A DNA stretch of 64,000 nt from Anseranas semipalmata. Taxonomy: Eukaryota > Chordata > Aves > Anseriformes > Anseranatidae. Shown here piece after piece: positions 61,133 through 64,000 of the stretch. Below the pieces are notes generated by a model. It had not been told where the DNA came from, searched no databases, and saw only the letters and a program-made list of their open reading frames with translations. The stretch's first letter is position 1. Each line of letters opens with the position of its first letter. Location: the NCBI GenBank assembly GCA_013399115.1, contig VXAA01001241.1, positions 458,768 to 522,767 on the forward strand. Reading direction: 5' to 3'. The translations under genes were made by a program, and so were the position numbers.

Positions 61133-64000
61133 AATGTTGGTGGACTGTTTATATATGCCTGTATTATCTGAGTGGTCCCTCCCTTCCTGCTAATTTGTAG
61201 TGAGATTTATATTTAAATAGAGAGTAAATTTACAGTATTGCTGGATCAGAGTTCTTGAGATGCATCAATTATTTCCTGATTAAAAAGTCAGTTATAGCTG
61301 ACGTTTTGCTGCCAGGCCTGTTGGGCTTTGTGTGTTTTCATTGTTAACGTGCTTATGAAATATAACTAAATGTTCAGAAACTTGTAATTCGTCTTTCTCC
61401 TTCATCATGTCAGACAAGTTAAAACAGCGTTGCTCTTGCCTTTTGAGGGAGGGTGGCTTGTTGCTCCCTTGAAAGCACAGTGGAATGATGGAAGTAGTCA
61501 ATGGTCAGGAAAAGGATGATCATCGGTTGATATCGGATGTCACAGGGAAGATGCCTTCGAAAGACTGAGACTGGTGAACTACTCTAAAAAGACTTAAAAT
61601 TGCCAGACAGTGAGAACTGTAAGCTCCCTGTATGCTTACCATGAGGTGCATAAAACATAAAGCAATATTACTTTGTATCGTCACTGTTTTACAAACTACT
61701 TTGTCATATCCACCCTGAGCTCCAAGAGAAAGCTTGTGGTCCCAGCTGTCTCATTGATCATATGCCACTAGTCGTTGCAGCACACACAATTGAATTGCTT
61801 TTCCCTCAGGGAAACAATGTCTCCAGGTGTGCTAATAATAAAATTAATAGCTTAGAGAAACTGCTTGCCACAGCAGCCGTGGCTCTACAATGAGAGGATC
61901 GATTCCAGTGTTTAACAGTCCTAATTCCATAGTGGATACCCGACTCAGCCTCTGCTGAGATACGCTTAGTCTCACAGTTAATCAATACATCCCTGATTTA
62001 AAACAAAGAACCAAGATTCAGGATTAGAAGTCTTTCTGAATAAAAAGATGTAGGTTAAAAGTGTCAAAAGCCTTCAACTATTATCTTAACATAAAAGTTA
62101 GGAGTGCTATAGCTAGTGCCTCGACAGGAAGTAAACATAATACTACTGAATATATCCTACTCATTTTTTGAAACAACGTTAGCTTGTAAATATTAGAATG
62201 TAAAATGGCACTTGAATCATCTTGAGCTGGCATTTCGTAGAGCTTCATGAATTTTGATTATAATTATGAATATTAATTTTGTGCATATAATGTATGTATA
62301 GATGCACCGTCATTATTAGTCTGTCACATAGTACTGCTGTCAGTAGCCACAGATTTGAGTGCCAGCAGTGTGTCTTGGGGGTCACACGTGCTATTCATAT
62401 TGGATTTTGAGGAGTTCTCAATTCTGAATGCCTATAAATGTCTAGGTTTGGCCTATGTACAAAATAAAATATGCATTCTTATAAGTTGATAGTGGGAAGT
62501 GAAAGAGCATTACACATTGCTGTGTGGGACAGGGGGTTGAAATTTCAGTGACAGCTTCTTAGTTGCTAAAGGCATAGGAAATTTTGGTAAAAATCACAGC
62601 TTGTTTGCTGAAGCAAATAATTTGGTTTAATGACAGCCATTATTGTTACTTGTCTTGCTTATATCCTTAGATGATTACAACCTCAGTCCAGCTACCCACC
62701 ACTGCTTGGTGCAGTTAGGGAGGGAGGCAGCTGGAAGAGGTCTGAGACATTTCTGTCAACCATTAAGCATGGCAGTTCCCTGCAGAGGGAAAATAAATTT
62801 TCCTTTCCTCTCCCTCAGATTTTAGTGAGAGGAATCGACATCAGTTCTCCCTATAGCATTCAATACCACCAGAGGAGTGTGGCTTCATTTGATTCTTTAG
62901 AATTTAAGAAATCTAAGGATAACCATTAGAAGGAGCTTGACAGTGCTGCCCTAATCTGGTGGAAGGCTTTGTAGGTAATGGGCAATTGGAGATTGTACCA
63001 GGTCTGAAAAACCTGAAGCAGTTAGGGAAGGAAATGCTTCTAAACAAATGTAAGTATTAAAATGCTGCTCATAACCTAGAAAAGGTTGATGTATGTGATA
63101 TGAAATGTATAGTAGTATTGCCGTTACGTTCCTTGCATCTCTTGGCAGAGAGGGGGGACAAAACCCCTTGCAGCAGAAGCCTGATGGCTCTGAGACATGC
63201 CGTGCTGTCAGCTCCCAAAGGGTCTCCCCACCGCCCCTGTACCTCAGCTGCTGTACTCGGCAGTAATGTGACTTGACAGAGAAAGATGAGAGAAATGAGA
63301 AAATGCCTGACAAAAGCATGTTTGAAAGAGGATGTCAACCGCCTCCAGTTTACACCAGCAACTAAAACATCTTTTGTGTGGATGGGAAGCAACAGCACTG
63401 AAGAAGTGCTGGTGGGCTTTGCAGTCCTGTGAGGTGCACACTGCACGTGGTCTCAGACCTGTTGTTTTTTGTCTCAAGACTCTGGTCTTTTTTTTTTTCT
63501 TTCCTTTTTTTTTTTTTTTTTTTGCAGTGGTTATTATGAGAGAGGCCTGCACCAGTGTATTTCACTCGACTTTGCTTCATAATAAATTGCTTCCATATTT
63601 TAAATCAGTTTGGTATCTTAATAACTGAAACCCTGGCCAGAGACAAAATGCCTTAGGATAAACAGTTTCAAGAGAGCGACCAGGGCCGTGACTGGACCAC
63701 CAAGTTGTTTCTTCTTTTCCCCTCTGTGTCCCCTGGCGTCATGCACTTTGTACACAAAAGCTGAGGGACAAAGATAAAGATAAATTTAATGCTGAGGATC
63801 AGCAAACTTTTTTCTAAGAGGGTAGCATGGTCTAGTTGTGAGGGCAAGGCAGGGTCTGAGAATGAGGCGATGTGGCACATTTCTGGGGTGGTTAGCTTTG
63901 ATTGCTGGGGGCTGTTGGTAGGAACGAAAGCCATCCTTTGTGGTTTTGATTCTTTGAATAAATAAATTTGTTCAGAAAAATGTGCTTTAAGTTGCTCAAA
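61133..64000. other. Region without a supported gene
   Basis: AT-rich DNA. It ends with a pyrimidine tract (T11, CTTTCC, T19, about 63488-63523) followed by GCAG. Short frames on both strands around 62950-63930 carry no recognisable domain. Confidence 0.4.
63488..63527 (+). other. Pyrimidine tract plus CAG, acceptor-like
   Basis: T11, C, TTT-CC and T19 are followed at once by GCAG and TGGTTATTATGAG. This is a textbook 3' splice-site shape, but it may only be a simple repeat. The plus frame here (63332-63628) crosses the tract and is unassigned. Confidence 0.2.

Noticed and set aside
60353..61193. Frames of 272, 243 and 225 codons
   Set aside because: Almost entirely the heptamer array; every frame is open because the unit has no stop.
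1..64000. tRNA, rRNA, snRNA or CRISPR-like elements
   Set aside because: No B-box-like GGTTCGAATCC context, U6-like core or regularly spaced repeats with unique spacers were seen by eye; a covariance-model scan was not possible.

Overview
The window looks like bird genomic DNA, AT-rich overall and poor in genes. The main evidence is two old, 5'-truncated CR1 retrotransposon copies on the minus strand (about 18941-19234 and 28214-28770), each with a recognisable piece of reverse transcriptase and an avian-type CR1 3' end. Three short MIR-like SINE relics (about 4944-5025, 33298-33345 and 50335-50400) fit an amniote, and the low density of young repeats fits a bird. I cannot name the species or the locus.

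No complete protein-coding gene could be supported. Nearly all open frames are short, overlap frames on the other strand, or translate simple repeats. The best gene-related signal is a compact CpG-island-like block at about 1220-1510. It holds a five-codon upstream ORF, a 30-codon open segment starting at ATG 1409, and a consensus GTAAGT splice donor directly after it at 1501. This could be a promoter with a first exon of a plus-strand gene whose remaining exons lie beyond recognition or outside the window. A second GC-rich block at about 45050-45440 is weaker. A few unassigned open frames (2548-2763, 8950-9270, 14144-14512 minus, 21210-21776 minus) are listed at low confidence.

Layout: 1-500 holds a degenerate 10-bp tandem array in which TTC and GAA triplets alternate at 2-nt spacing, giving heat-shock-element architecture, including one run of six consecutive pentamer triplets. 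1220-1510 is the CpG block. 1.5-18.9 kb is AT-rich noncoding DNA with an MIR relic, microsatellites, a perfect 24-bp tandem duplication and small palindromes. 18.9-28.8 kb contains the two CR1 relics with unannotated DNA between. 28.8-50 kb is mostly featureless, with one MIR relic, the 45-kb GC-rich block and a 21-base assembly gap inside poly(A). Near 50.4 kb an MIR relic is followed by A28 and G19 tracts. 60490-61132 is a perfect (TTTTTCC)n heptamer array of about 92 copies, the most conspicuous structure in the window. The remainder to 64 kb is noncoding by eye.

There is no operon-like or pathway-like gene arrangement. The most interesting signals are repeat-based: the heat-shock-element decamer array and the homopurine/homopyrimidine heptamer array. 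Both are rich in GGAA cores but are unrelated in unit and length.
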